From positions 3,348,001 to 3,412,000 of the forward strand of contig JACKBQ010000001.1 of the NCBI GenBank assembly GCA_020634455.1: 64,000 nt of DNA, written 5' to 3'. The DNA comes from Ardenticatenaceae bacterium. Its GTDB lineage: Bacteria > Chloroflexota > Anaerolineae > Promineifilales > Promineifilaceae. Both the position numbers and the translations under genes were made by a program. Below the pieces are notes generated by a model, which saw only the letters and a program-made list of their open reading frames with translations, was not told the origin of the DNA and did not search any database. This document shows positions 33,048 through 41,989 of this stretch, piece after piece; within the stretch, counting starts at the first letter, position 1; the number at the start of each line of letters is the position of its first letter.

Positions 33048-34046
33048 CTATTTGGGGGAGGGGCCTAGATGTTGGTAGCGTTGCCACACCTGGCGGGGCG
33101 TGGTGAGCGGTTCCATGAGGGCGCGCATTTTTTGCAGGGAAATGGTGCGGGATTGCTGAATTTTGCGCCGTTTTTGCCAGATGGTTGGTAATTTGGGGAT
33201 GGCTTGCAAACGGCCGTACAGCGGTGAAGCATCTCGTCTTACCAACAAAGCGACAAGCACAGAGCCAAGGTCATACGCCAAAATGGCGGGCAGGTAGCGC
33301 AGCAGCAAAGGCCAGGGGTAATTTTTGAGGATGGCCCACACTTTGTTACGGCCTAGCAGCTTGTTTTTGAAGGGCGACCCTTCAATGGCGGTGGCGGAGT
33401 GGTGGTGTAGGATTACGGCCGTATCCACATACAAACAGTCCCAACCCGCTAACCGAGCCCGCCAGGCCAAATCGACATCCTCCAGGTAAGCAAAAAAGTC
33501 GTCGTCAAACAGGCCAATCTGGTTGAGCATGGAGCGCCGATAGAGCGCTGCCCCGCCGCTGGCCCCAAACACGGGCGTTGGCGAAGCTGGCTGCGCACTA
33601 TTGGGCTGCCCGCCCAGCCTATCCCAGGCAATGCCTGCCCGGTCCAGGCAAATGCCTGCCGAGTTGATCACATCGGGGCGATCCCAGAACAGCAGCTTGG
33701 CGGCGCACATGCCGACGTTGGGGTTGGATTCGGCCGTTTCTACCAGGGCCGTTAGCCAGTTGGGGTCTACCCTGGTGTCATTGTTCACGGTGGCAATGTA
33801 ATCGGCCGTTGAGGCGCGGATGCCCTCGTTGTTGCCGCGGGCAAAACCCACATTTTCTGGCAGGGCAATGAGCCGCACGGTGGGGAACTGCTCCCGCACA
33901 AACGCTTGTGAGCCGTCGGTAGAGCCGTTGTCTACCAGGATGACCTCGAAATTGGGGTAGGTTTGGGCAAACAGGGCGGTGAGGCACAACTGTAGGTGGT
34001 GACGGCCGTTCCAGTTGACCACGATGATTGAGACAGATGCAGACAC
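33048..34046 (-). CDS. Glycosyltransferase family 2
   Basis: A 332-residue enzyme with the GT-A fold of family 2. VSIIVVNWNGRHHLQLCLTA is the start of the nucleotide-sugar-binding strand, LVDNGSTDGS the loop with the first Asp, NVGFARGNNEGI the next segment, and VNNDTRVD the metal-binding D-x-D type site. Later FLTYLEDVDLAW-like residues (here FFAYLEDVDLAWRARLAG) contain the ED motif of the acceptor site. Rhamnosyl- or galactosyltransferases look like this. The sugar cannot be told. It lies in a minus-strand run of five glycosyltransferases. Confidence 0.88.
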   Translation of the reverse strand: MSASVSIIVVNWNGRHHLQLCLTALFAQTYPNFEVILVDNGSTDGSQAFVREQFPTVRLIALPENVGFARGNNEGIRASTADYIATVNNDTRVDPNWLTALVETAESNPNVGMCAAKLLFWDRPDVINSAGICLDRAGIAWDRLGGQPNSAQPASPTPVFGASGGAALYRRSMLNQIGLFDDDFFAYLEDVDLAWRARLAGWDCLYVDTAVILHHHSATAIEGSPFKNKLLGRNKVWAILKNYPWPLLLRYLPAILAYDLGSVLVALLVRRDASPLYGRLQAIPKLPTIWQKRRKIQQSRTISLQKMRALMEPLTTPRQVWQRYQHLGPSPK

Positions 34047-34126
34047 AGGCCAGATTGTGGCATAGAAGCAGCAAATCTACAAGCGAACGGCCGTTACCAA
34101 CACGGCTTTTCAGTTTTCAAAAAATG

Positions 34127-34202
34127 GGACGCGGATTAACGCGGAGAACGCGGATAAAAACAAATAATCCGCGTTTTCTGCGCTTGTCCGCGTCCTATCG
34201 CC
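34127..34202. repeat. CGCGGATA-family intergenic repeat, copy 2
   Basis: GGACGCGGATTAACGCGG and AGAACGCGGATAAAA are followed by AATCCGCGTTTTCTGCG and CTTGTCCGCGTCCTATCGCC. The right half matches copy 1 (32938-33020) very closely. Non-coding. Confidence 0.75.
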
Positions 34203-34204
34203 TC

Positions 34205-35278
34205 TTAAAGGCGACTACTGAAAAGCCCTGCCGTTACCAATTGCTTAAACTGTTCTAGCAAGCCATCGGTGGCAAAGGCGGCGGCGCGTTCGGTTTGGCC
34301 AGTGATGATGGTTTGCCGCAAGGTGGTATCCGTGACGAGCAGGTGGATGAGTTCGGCCAGGACGGGGTAATTTTTTTGCTGGATGAGGATGCCAGAGCCG
34401 CCCATCGTGCCGGGAACGGCCGTACTGGCAAAGGCCACAATCGGCAGCCCAAAGCGCATACTTTCCACCAGCGGCTGGCAAAATCCTTCATGCTCGCTCA
34501 GGCAAACATACACGGACGCGGCGCGGTAGTAAGCGGCCAACTGCGCCAGCGAGACGTGCCCGCTAAACTGTACGGCCGTTTCCAGCCCCACCGCCTGCGC
34601 AAAATTGCGTAAGAAACGGCCGTATCCCCCCGCACCATCCTCCGACCCCACCAGCAGCAGCCGCGCCGTGGGATTAATCTGCCGGTAAAAATAGAGCGTT
34701 TTTAGCAAATCTTCCTGCCGCTTGTTGGGTGAGATTCGTCCGACGAACAGCAAATTGGGTCGGCCGTCGCGGAGCTGGTTTAGCAGGGCGGGGTCTGGCT
34801 CTGTGTGGAACAACTCATCGGGCTGGATCAGGGGGAGAACGGCCGTTTGGGCAAAGTTAGCCGCCAATAAATCCTGCTCGTTAAAGGCGGAATCGGCCAG
34901 GGCCAGCATGGTGCGGCTGGCAAAAAGTGGCAAATCGGCCCGCCCTTTGGCCGCGCCCGCCCGCAGCCACGGGTTGGCCCCCACCAAAAAGTGGGGCGGC
35001 GTCACGTTGTGGTAGCGCAGAATCAACTTCTGCGGCAGCTCCAACACGTAATCAGACAGCGCCGAGCCGAGACTGTAGTGGAACAGCAGCATGTCGTCCG
35101 GCTGGGGGCGATACTGCTCATAATGGGCCACTGTTTTTTGCAGGCTGGGATGAATGCGCTCGGCAAAAATATCTGAGCGCAGCCCCCACCTGCGCAGCAC
35201 CTGCTGCATGATGAGCGCCTCGTTGTAGATGGCGTTGCCTGGCGTCGCCCCGGTGACAAATTGGTGGATGGTGGTCAT
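34205..35278 (-). CDS. Glycosyltransferase family 4
   Basis: A 357-residue GT-B fold enzyme. LLFVGRISPNKRQEDLL (about 190) starts the second Rossmann domain, and CLSEHEGFCQPLVESM (about 275) holds the E-G-F-x4-E motif that binds the nucleotide diphosphate. It adds a sugar from an NDP-donor to an acceptor in the cytoplasm. It is the second to last glycosyltransferase of the minus-strand block. A 21-bp perfect inverted repeat lies just upstream of its start. Confidence 0.88.
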   Translation of the reverse strand: MTTIHQFVTGATPGNAIYNEALIMQQVLRRWGLRSDIFAERIHPSLQKTVAHYEQYRPQPDDMLLFHYSLGSALSDYVLELPQKLILRYHNVTPPHFLVGANPWLRAGAAKGRADLPLFASRTMLALADSAFNEQDLLAANFAQTAVLPLIQPDELFHTEPDPALLNQLRDGRPNLLFVGRISPNKRQEDLLKTLYFYRQINPTARLLLVGSEDGAGGYGRFLRNFAQAVGLETAVQFSGHVSLAQLAAYYRAASVYVCLSEHEGFCQPLVESMRFGLPIVAFASTAVPGTMGGSGILIQQKNYPVLAELIHLLVTDTTLRQTIITGQTERAAAFATDGLLEQFKQLVTAGLFSSRL

Positions 35279-35310
35279 AGTTGGTGAATGGTTTGCGATT
35301 CGGTTCTTTG

Positions 35311-35362
35311 GGAGATTAGAGACTGGAGATTAGAGATTATCAATCTCCAGTCTCTAATCTCC
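35311..35362. repeat. GGAGATTAGAGACTGGAGATT hairpin repeat
   Basis: A perfect 21-bp inverted repeat: 35311-35331 (starting GGAGATTAGAGACTGG) pairs with 35342-35362 around a 10-nt loop. It is made of repeated GAGATT and AGACT words. It fills the gap between two minus-strand genes, without a T tract on the minus strand, so a dispersed repeat is more likely than a terminator. Confidence 0.75.
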
Positions 35363-35388
35363 AATCTCCCCAAATCCGTCTTGTATGG

Positions 35389-35799
35389 TTACTCCACAGA
35401 TTGCCCTGGCTGGCTCATTTCGGCGATAAGCAGGGTGATGAGCTGCCGCGTCTGGTCGTTGATTTCGTTTTGCTGCTGCCCTAATTTATTGACATAAAAA
35501 ACAACGAGCTGGTGAAACGGCCGTTTCAACCAGTTCATTAATCGCTGTGGGGCTGTTTTGGCAGGTGGCAGCTGCGGCTCCAGCCAGAGCTGGCGGGATT
35601 GGTCGTTGAGCTGGGCCAACTTTTGCAGCAAGGTTGCCGACAGCGTGCCGTCCGCGGGTAGATTGTCCAACTCTAGCTGAAAAGTGGGAAAGCTGGGGTT
35701 GGTGAACTGGCGGGTGGCCAGATTTTGCTCAAGTTGTTGCAGGACGGCCGTTTTGTCAATTTGCGTTTCGTCCAGTTGAATTAGTTCGTCCAGGTTCAC
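35389..35799 (-). CDS. Unknown protein within the glycosyltransferase block
   Basis: A 136-residue protein, mostly helical and rich in Gln and Leu, without signal peptide or membrane helix. The middle carries WLKRPFHQLVVFYVNKLGQQQNEINDQ, a part that resembles the helical linker found before methyltransferases in polysaccharide gene clusters, but no enzyme domain follows here. It may be a scaffold or length-control partner of the glycosyltransferases; this is only inferred from position. Not recognised further. Confidence 0.55.
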   Translation of the reverse strand: MNLDELIQLDETQIDKTAVLQQLEQNLATRQFTNPSFPTFQLELDNLPADGTLSATLLQKLAQLNDQSRQLWLEPQLPPAKTAPQRLMNWLKRPFHQLVVFYVNKLGQQQNEINDQTRQLITLLIAEMSQPGQSVE

Positions 35800-35897
35800 A
35801 CCAGCCTCCTAAAAAGCGGAACACAGAGTTGCACAGAGAAGACACAGAGGGCCACAGAGAATAATCTGGAAAATCTGCGAAATCTGTTGATTTTTCA
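35800..35897. repeat. CACAGAG and CAGATTT direct-repeat gap
   Basis: The gap holds repeated CACAGAG words (four times) and then a piece of the CACAGAT family with AATCTGCGAAATCTG. Non-coding. The CACAGAG words recur near 58870 and 63570. Confidence 0.6.
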
Positions 35898-37154
35898 TCA
35901 TTTCTGTTTGAGTTCCAGTTGAAAACGGTTGATGGCTGCGCTGGCGGCTTGCCGGTAAACGGCCGTAACCGCCGCCCAAGTATACCGCGATTCCACCTTC
36001 TTTTTACCCGCTGCCCCCATTTCTTCGCGCAGGGATCGGTTTTGCAGCAAACGCAGCAGCGCCTGGGCCAGCGCGCGTGCCTCACCCACGGGGACGAGCA
36101 GCCCATCTACTTCATCGTCCACCAGCGCGGACACGCCACCAATTTGGCAGCCCACCACCGGCTTGCCGCAGGCCCACGCCTCCGCCAGCACCATGCCAAA
36201 CGATTCATGCCGCGACGGCAGCGCCAGCAGGTCGCAAGCGGCCAGCAGCCCGTTTTTCTCGGCGTCGGAAGGTGAATCCAGCAGCAAAACGTGTGCTTGC
36301 TGGTTGGTGGGCAGTTGGGCCAGCATGGCGTGGATGGTGTGGCTGTACCCCGTTGGCCTGCCCGCGATGACCAATCGGGCCGAGGGCAGCTGCTGCCAGA
36401 TGCGGGGCATCGCTTGCAGCAGCGTGTCTATGCCTTTGTGGGCCACCTGCTGCCCCACAAAAGCGATGATTGGTTCGTCGCTGAGTTGATGGGCTGTGCG
36501 CCAGGAACGGCCGTCTGCCATTGCCAGTTCATCTACAGCCACCCCCGCGCCTAAAACGGTAATCTTGCCCGGCTCGATGCCCCGCTCAGCCAAAAACGTT
36601 TGCTCAAACGAGGTAGCCGCCAAAAAACCATCTGCCTGGGCAATGGATTGGTAAATGAGCTGGCGATCAAAGCCCCACACGTCCTCCGGGTGGAGTGCGC
36701 CAAAGTAGAGCAGCGGTTTGTGGCTTTGCCGTGCGCCGCGCCGGGCGTTTTGCATGTGCAGCAGCGGGAAAGAAGCGGCCGTCACCAGGTCAGCATCAAA
36801 TTCGGCGATGGCCTGGGTGAGGCCGGGCACGATGGGGCCGTTGTGCCAGGTGCGTGCCCAATCGTGCCCAGGCAGCCGCAGCTTGTACAAAACGCGGGCC
36901 AAATTCAGTCGTGCGCTGCTGAATCGGTTAAAAACGGGAAAGCGGCGCACGGTGACGCCGTTCATCTGCTCGATGCCTACGGGCAAGGTGCGGGCATCTT
37001 CTTGCCAGAAGTGGTAGTTGCTGACGGCGTTGGTGGTAAAGACGGTGACCTCATCGCCGTAGGTGTGCACCAACCGCTCTGAAAGCTCCTGGAAAAGCCG
37101 CTGGGTGCCGCCGATGTTGGGCGGGTAGCCGTGGACCACGTGCAAAAATTTCAT
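35898..37154 (-). CDS. Glycosyltransferase family 4
   Basis: A 418-residue GT-B enzyme. The start at 37154 (MKFLHVVHGYPPNIGGTQRL) is the typical first strand with its glycine loop; it overlaps the stop of the upstream gene by 4 bp (ATGA), a sign of translational coupling. IIAFVGQQVAHKGIDTLLQA opens the second domain and PSRHESFGMVLAEAWACGKP carries the E-x7-E motif for the nucleotide-sugar. Sugar and acceptor are unknown. Confidence 0.9.
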   Translation of the reverse strand: MKFLHVVHGYPPNIGGTQRLFQELSERLVHTYGDEVTVFTTNAVSNYHFWQEDARTLPVGIEQMNGVTVRRFPVFNRFSSARLNLARVLYKLRLPGHDWARTWHNGPIVPGLTQAIAEFDADLVTAASFPLLHMQNARRGARQSHKPLLYFGALHPEDVWGFDRQLIYQSIAQADGFLAATSFEQTFLAERGIEPGKITVLGAGVAVDELAMADGRSWRTAHQLSDEPIIAFVGQQVAHKGIDTLLQAMPRIWQQLPSARLVIAGRPTGYSHTIHAMLAQLPTNQQAHVLLLDSPSDAEKNGLLAACDLLALPSRHESFGMVLAEAWACGKPVVGCQIGGVSALVDDEVDGLLVPVGEARALAQALLRLLQNRSLREEMGAAGKKKVESRYTWAAVTAVYRQAASAAINRFQLELKQK

Positions 37155-38170
37155 GGGGCGGCCACCGTTTGGTACAGCGCCAGGGTGGTTTCGATGAACT
37201 GCTGCTGGCCAAAATCGCGTGCGCCCAGGGCCAGGGCGTTTTGCTGGTAGCGGGTATAGTTTTGCTGCAATTGGGTGAGGGCGTGGCGGATGGCTGGTGG
37301 GGAAACGGCCGTTACCACCACGCCACATTCATTTTTTGCCACATAATCGGCCAGGGCCATGACGGGGCTGACCAGCACCGGCTTGCCCGCCACCAGCGAC
37401 TCCAGCAGCGAGTGGGGGAACGCTTTAACCAGCGCCGGATCATCCGCCAGGACGATGCTGGCGTGGACACGCCCCAAAATCTGGTTGACGTCCACCTGCT
37501 CGTTGAGCAGGGTGACGCGCTGCTCCAGGCCCGCCTGGGCAATGCGCTGGCGCATCTCATCAGCCAGCAGCCCGCGCCAGAGGAAAATGATGTGCAGCTC
37601 TGGCAGTTCTTGCGCGGCGGTCAGCAGGGCGTCTACCCCTTTGCTGCGGAACTGGGCGCTGGTCCAGGGTGCGGAGGCCATCATGAGGGTGAACGGTGCG
37701 TCTGCGGGTGGTGGCTGGTGCGTAAATTGGTGGGTGTTGATGCCGGGATGGATGACGGCCGTATTCTCAATTCCCCATGCCGCCAATGTTTGCACATCCG
37801 CATCGGTGGGCAGGACGAGAGTGTGGGCTAGCCGGGCCAATTTTTGCGCGGTTGCTGGTGGGGTGTGACCGAGCCCGGTAACGGCCGTATACACAATTGG
37901 CTTTTTTAGCCAGTGCAGCGCTGGGAAAGGGTACAAATCCGGGTTAAAGATGTGGTGCAGCCTGTGCTGCTGTTCGGCGCGGCGCAGGTGGGGCAGTTGG
38001 GCCATGCCCCAAAGCTGGCGGGGCAGGCGGCTGCCGGGTGTTTGGCCGGGGTAAAAATGGTTGATTTGGCTGCCGGGGAGCCGGGTTTGCAGCGCCTGCA
38101 CGTCTTGCATCACCGCATCCAGGGCGGCCAGAGGGCCGTTGGGCATGGTCAGGTGAAAGAGCACGCTCAT
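37151..38170 (-). CDS. Glycosyltransferase, GT-B fold (family 4-like)
   Basis: A 339-residue enzyme with GT-B features: a C-terminal domain with PHSLLESLVAGKPVLVSP as the donor-binding E-containing helix and FTLMMASAPWT before it. The first domain is less typical than in its neighbours, so the family number is less certain. It overlaps both neighbours by 4 bp (ATGA at each end), which shows a tightly coupled operon of three glycosyltransferases. Confidence 0.8.
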   Translation of the reverse strand: MSVLFHLTMPNGPLAALDAVMQDVQALQTRLPGSQINHFYPGQTPGSRLPRQLWGMAQLPHLRRAEQQHRLHHIFNPDLYPFPALHWLKKPIVYTAVTGLGHTPPATAQKLARLAHTLVLPTDADVQTLAAWGIENTAVIHPGINTHQFTHQPPPADAPFTLMMASAPWTSAQFRSKGVDALLTAAQELPELHIIFLWRGLLADEMRQRIAQAGLEQRVTLLNEQVDVNQILGRVHASIVLADDPALVKAFPHSLLESLVAGKPVLVSPVMALADYVAKNECGVVVTAVSPPAIRHALTQLQQNYTRYQQNALALGARDFGQQQFIETTLALYQTVAAP

Positions 38171-39060
38171 TTAATTTTGCCCCGCGTGACTCGTGCGTTT
38201 TGCCCCCCGAAACGGCCGTGCCAGCCATCCCACACGGCCAGGGCCGCCGCCCGCGCCCGGGGCCAGTTGCGGCGCAGCAGCGCCTCTAGCCAGATGCGCC
38301 CGCCGACGAAGCTCCACCGAAAATAAAGACGCCGTCGCTGGTTGGGGTGGAACTTTTGCACGTACAAAAAGCGGTTGCGCAGCACGTAATAAATGTGCAG
38401 CTGGTGCCGCTGGCCTGCCGAACGTTCGATTTGGTGGTAGGCGCGGGTGCCGCCCAAAATGGCAGATTGGTAACCGGCTTGCCGGGCGCGGGTGCACAGA
38501 TCGGCTACTTCGCCGCTGAAAAAGTACGCTTCATCCAGCAGGCCAATTTGTTGCAGAACGGCCGTACGCACAAAAATGCAGGTTCCCGGCACGTAGGCGA
38601 CTTCACGCACTTCGCCCGCCGCCAGCGGTTGTTGCAGGTGGGTGTTTATTTGCAGCCCAATGTCGCCGCCGCCAGCGGAGAGCATCTGGTTGCCGTCCCA
38701 CATTTCTGGGCCAACCATGCCCAGTTTGGGATTTTGTTGTAGCAGGGTGCGGAGTTGGGAAACGGCCGTTTTGTTCACAGTCGCATCATTGTTCAGCAGC
38801 AAAATGGCGTCATGCCCGGCGGCCAGCGCCGCTTGCAGCCCCAGGTTGTTGCCCCCGGCAAAACCCAGGTTGGCGTCGCTAAAAATGAAGTTAACTGCGA
38901 CAGATAAGGCTTGCTGCAATTGGGCGCGATCTTCGGGCCTGGAGTGATTGTCAATTACCCAGATGGCATCTCCCGGCTGGAGCCACTCTTGCACGGCGTG
39001 AACGCAGTGGATACTGTCTTCGGCTCGGTTCCAGTTGAGGATGAGAACGGCCAGATTCAT
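38167..39060 (-). CDS. Glycosyltransferase family 2
   Basis: A GT-A enzyme. The start at 39060 gives MNLAVLILNWNRAEDS, the usual first strand; the ATG at 39096 would add 12 residues but directly abuts a 15-bp hairpin (39097-39138). NLGFAGGNNLGLQAAL and LLLNNDATVN are the donor- and metal-binding segments, and DEAYFFSGEVADLCTRAR the acceptor-side motif. It is the first gene of the coupled three-gene run. Confidence 0.85.
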   Translation of the reverse strand: MNLAVLILNWNRAEDSIHCVHAVQEWLQPGDAIWVIDNHSRPEDRAQLQQALSVAVNFIFSDANLGFAGGNNLGLQAALAAGHDAILLLNNDATVNKTAVSQLRTLLQQNPKLGMVGPEMWDGNQMLSAGGGDIGLQINTHLQQPLAAGEVREVAYVPGTCIFVRTAVLQQIGLLDEAYFFSGEVADLCTRARQAGYQSAILGGTRAYHQIERSAGQRHQLHIYYVLRNRFLYVQKFHPNQRRRLYFRWSFVGGRIWLEALLRRNWPRARAAALAVWDGWHGRFGGQNARVTRGKIK

Positions 39061-39096
39061 GCGGCCTCTGGCTGGTGAAGTTGGGTTGCTTGACAT

Positions 39097-39138
39097 AAAT
39101 CACTCGCGTCCCCACAGGTCAGAGGACGCGAGTGATTT
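39097..39138 (-). terminator. 15-bp hairpin between FG-GAP gene and the glycosyltransferases
   Basis: AAATCACTCGCGTCC (39097-39111) is perfectly complementary to 39124-39138. It lies 27 bp after the stop of the FG-GAP gene on the minus strand. The T tract is short, so it could end that transcript only partly or mask the first start codon of the next gene. Confidence 0.6.
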
Positions 39139-39164
39139 TATTAGTAAAAAGGTCGAGGAGCAAT

Positions 39165-41132
39165 CTATTTTATGATTAGGGGGAGATAGAGGTGGGCAAT
39201 ATCACCCACGTACAGGTAGATGGCGGCGCTTTGCGGACTGCCCTGCACGGGCACGCCGTAGCTGCTGCCGCTCAGGGTGATGGTTCCCAGAGTATGCCAC
39301 TGATCTTGGGCAAAGCCATCGGTGTTCACCGTAAAGGTTAAGTCTGTTTTGCTGCTGACGGTACCGGAGGTGCTGCTGACGCTTAAAGCGGCAATGCTTT
39401 CATTTAAGACCCAATCCATTTCGCCGCCGCCGCTGTTGCGCACGGTTGCCTGATGTACGGCCGTATTCCCACTGCCTAGCTGGTGATAAAAACGAAGTTC
39501 ATTGGTGAAGGTTAGAACCGGCGGCTCAAAAATGCCGGTGCGGGCCATATTTTGCTGAAAGGTGGGCCAGGGCTGGCTGTTGTTGTCGGCTGCCCCCACC
39601 TCTTCAAAGATGTAAACGGCCGCTTGCCCATTGTTTTCTGCCCCCATCACGGTTTCTAGCAGGCCATCGTTGTCCACATCGGCCACCAGGGGCGCAGCCA
39701 GGATGGTGTTGCTGTTGGCCAGCAGCGAGCGTGTCAGATCGCCGCTTTGGCTGCCATCGTGCTGAATGATGCGCAGGGCTGTGGTGTTGGCCATTGTTTG
39801 CACGATTTCTAGCTGGTTGTCGTTATCAATATCTGCCACAATGGACGAGTACGGCTGGGCGCTTGGCGTATTGGTTCCGTTTTGTGGCTGTATGGGGAAC
39901 CCTGGCAAAAATCTGAAATTGCTGTCCCAGCCATACAGAATTTTACATTCCTGTTCCGATTCAGCGCCGCAGCCGATAATTATGTCCAGGACGCCGCTAC
40001 CATCCAGGTCAGCCAGGGCGGGTGGAGCGGGCATATTGCCAGCCGTCGGGTTAGGCCAACCCACTAAGGGCGTGCCGTCGTGGTGCCAGGCGTAAACCTT
40101 GTACCCATTGGTGCCCGCGATGCCCAGCCCCGTGCCCACCACCACTTCCAGATCACCATCGCCGTCAATATCGCCCACGGCGGGGGAGGATTGCACCTGC
40201 TGCTGGGTGATGGTGGGCCAGCCGGGCACGAAGCTACCGTCGCCGTTGACGGCCCAGACGGTAGATTTGGTGTAGTCTGGAATATTGTATTCGCTGGGGA
40301 AGGGGCCGCTGCCGTCGTCGCCATTCCAAGGTGGGCTGTCGGTGCCGACGATGATTTCGGGCAGGCCGTCGTTATCAATATCGGCCAGAGCGGGGGAAGA
40401 CCAGCCGCCGCGCAGCAGGGGCGCATTATCACGGGAGAGTGGCCAGCCGGGAACGGCCGTTCCATCATGCTCCACCGCGTAAATCCGACGATCCAGACCC
40501 AGCGTTACGATTTCCAAATCGTTGTCGCCGTTCAGGTCGCCCAGGGCGGGCGCGGCCCAGATGCCGTCGCGGATGCCATCTGGCGTAGAGCCGCCAGCTC
40601 CCTGGCCGCCGGCGTCAACCGTCAGGTAGGGCCAGCCGGATTTGAGGGAAAGCGATAGGCTGCCGCTAACTTCGTAAACAATGATGCCGCCATGTTTGTT
40701 TTCTGCCGGGTTGGCCGAGTTTGGGTAGCCGCCGGTGGTGACCACAATTTCCAGGTCGCCGTCATTGTCCACATCGCCGATGGCTGGGGCGGATTCGATG
40801 CGGCCTGTGGCCTGGTGTTCGCTCACGGGCAGCTGGGTGTTGAGCGCGTCGGCCACCTGAATGGCGTCGGCCAGGCTCCAGTTTGTGCCATTAAAGGAGA
40901 GGATGAGTAAACGGCCGTCGTAACCGCCCACCACAATTTCCAGATCGCCATCCCCGTTAAAATCGGCCGCAGCGGGAGACGCATGGCGAATCGGTGCACC
41001 TCCCAGCGAGATGACGGTGCTGGTTACGGCGAGTGCGTTGTGCGGGGGAGCGGCGCTAATCACGATCAGCAGCATGGGTAGGAGAAGGAAAAACAGGAGA
41101 AGTTGAAGTTGGTGCTTACGAGTCGTGTGCAT
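39165..41132 (-). CDS. Secreted FG-GAP/VCBS-repeat protein with YLP tail
   Basis: A 655-residue exported protein with an N-terminal hydrophobic signal (LLLFFLLLPMLLIVISA). About seven propeller blades follow with the FG-GAP/VCBS pattern: ADFNGDGDLEIVVGG, GDVDNDGDLEIVVTT, GDLNGDNDLEIVTLG, ADIDNDGLPEIIVGT, GDIDGDGDLEVVVGT and others, with Asp-rich calcium loops. A beta-sandwich of the ASH type comes next, and the chain ends IAHLYLPLIIK. It is probably a surface or secreted calcium-binding propeller. The C-terminus resembles that of the kelch protein at 3456. It lies upstream of the polysaccharide genes. Confidence 0.85.
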   Translation of the reverse strand: MHTTRKHQLQLLLFFLLLPMLLIVISAAPPHNALAVTSTVISLGGAPIRHASPAAADFNGDGDLEIVVGGYDGRLLILSFNGTNWSLADAIQVADALNTQLPVSEHQATGRIESAPAIGDVDNDGDLEIVVTTGGYPNSANPAENKHGGIIVYEVSGSLSLSLKSGWPYLTVDAGGQGAGGSTPDGIRDGIWAAPALGDLNGDNDLEIVTLGLDRRIYAVEHDGTAVPGWPLSRDNAPLLRGGWSSPALADIDNDGLPEIIVGTDSPPWNGDDGSGPFPSEYNIPDYTKSTVWAVNGDGSFVPGWPTITQQQVQSSPAVGDIDGDGDLEVVVGTGLGIAGTNGYKVYAWHHDGTPLVGWPNPTAGNMPAPPALADLDGSGVLDIIIGCGAESEQECKILYGWDSNFRFLPGFPIQPQNGTNTPSAQPYSSIVADIDNDNQLEIVQTMANTTALRIIQHDGSQSGDLTRSLLANSNTILAAPLVADVDNDGLLETVMGAENNGQAAVYIFEEVGAADNNSQPWPTFQQNMARTGIFEPPVLTFTNELRFYHQLGSGNTAVHQATVRNSGGGEMDWVLNESIAALSVSSTSGTVSSKTDLTFTVNTDGFAQDQWHTLGTITLSGSSYGVPVQGSPQSAAIYLYVGDIAHLYLPLIIK

Positions 41133-41289
41133 AATTTAAACCTTACAATACAAGCTCTTTTGTAAAACATCCCTAATTTAGGCAGGAATGACGGATCATT
41201 TCAATGGTTATTTTGTTCCTTTAAGTAGAAATTCATGTTTGGCTGCGTTGTGGGTACCAAGTGTATTTTACCTTTGTTAGAAAAATTGG

Positions 41290-41318
41290 TTTACAAACGG
41301 CCGTAATCACGCTATCTT
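41290..41318 (+). promoter_or_regulatory. Promoter of the small membrane protein, leaderless
   Basis: TTTACA (41290-41295), 17 bp, then TATCTT (41313-41318), ending 7 bases before the ATG at 41326. No Shine-Dalgarno. An ACGGCCGT octamer is in the spacer. Confidence 0.6.
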
Positions 41319-41325
41319 TTCCCTC

Positions 41326-41775
41326 ATGAATAACGAAACCATCACCACCATTTTGATCATTCTCGGCTTTTTGGTCACCTTCCCCCTGTTTTGGAGCACC
41401 ATCGTCTACCTCATTTCTCGTTTGGGCGGCTGGGGCAGCATGGCCGAAGCGTATCCGTATCGCGAACCGCTTGCGGCCCATTGTTATGCCTTGCAGGGCG
41501 CAATTTTGCGCTACAGTTTCAGCTACAGAAACGTGGTCAAAATTTGTGCCGATGCGGAAGGCGTTTACTTTTCGGTGCTGTTTCTCTTCCGGCCAGGGCA
41601 CGCCCCATTTTTTGTGCCCTGGACGGAAATCAGTGGGACCAAAAAGCAGTACTTCCTTTTTCCAGTCGTAGATTTGCGTTTTCAGCGCACGCCGAATTTG
41701 CCGTTTCGCATTTATAAACGAACTGCGGATCAGTTGGTGGGGGTGGCAAACGGCCGTTGGACTTACAAAGAATGA
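41326..41775 (+). CDS. Small membrane protein of unknown function
   Basis: A 149-residue protein with one membrane helix at the N-terminus (TILIILGFLVTFPLFWSTIVYL) and a beta-rich cytoplasmic part (FRPGHAPFFVPWTEISG) that resembles small domains of PH-like proteins. No enzyme motif. It is the last gene before the AT-rich island and has no apparent partner. Confidence 0.65.
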   Translation: MNNETITTILIILGFLVTFPLFWSTIVYLISRLGGWGSMAEAYPYREPLAAHCYALQGAILRYSFSYRNVVKICADAEGVYFSVLFLFRPGHAPFFVPWTEISGTKKQYFLFPVVDLRFQRTPNLPFRIYKRTADQLVGVANGRWTYKE

Positions 41776-41777
41776 GA

Positions 41778-41945
41778 TTTGGGAACGGCCGTTTCTCATT
41801 GGCCAGGTGGTCGGGGTGGGGTGTGGGGTAAAATACGGCCGTACCCCACAAACAAAACGAGCAGTACAGCGAGACGCCGACCGCAGCCACGTTATTACTT
41901 GCTAAATAAAGACCTGTCCGCAGCAGGAGACCGTGCTGCGGCGCA
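41778..41945 (+). repeat. Possible shortened relative of the 12-14 kb repeat
   Basis: GGGAACGGCCGTTTCTCA matches copy B exactly, and GAGACGCCGACCGCAGCCACG resembles GGGACGCCGAGGCCGCAGCC of copy A. The middle differs, with a hairpin GTGGGGTAAAATACGG. It stands directly before the AT-rich DUF262 gene. The relation is weak. Confidence 0.4.
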
Positions 41946-41989
41946 GAATTTCTTTGCTAGCTTATTGCAGACTTCAAGAGGATATGGAA

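Noticed and set aside
39097..39138. The hairpin as a certain rho-independent terminator.
   Set aside because: The T tract on the minus strand is only three bases, so it is listed with reduced confidence.
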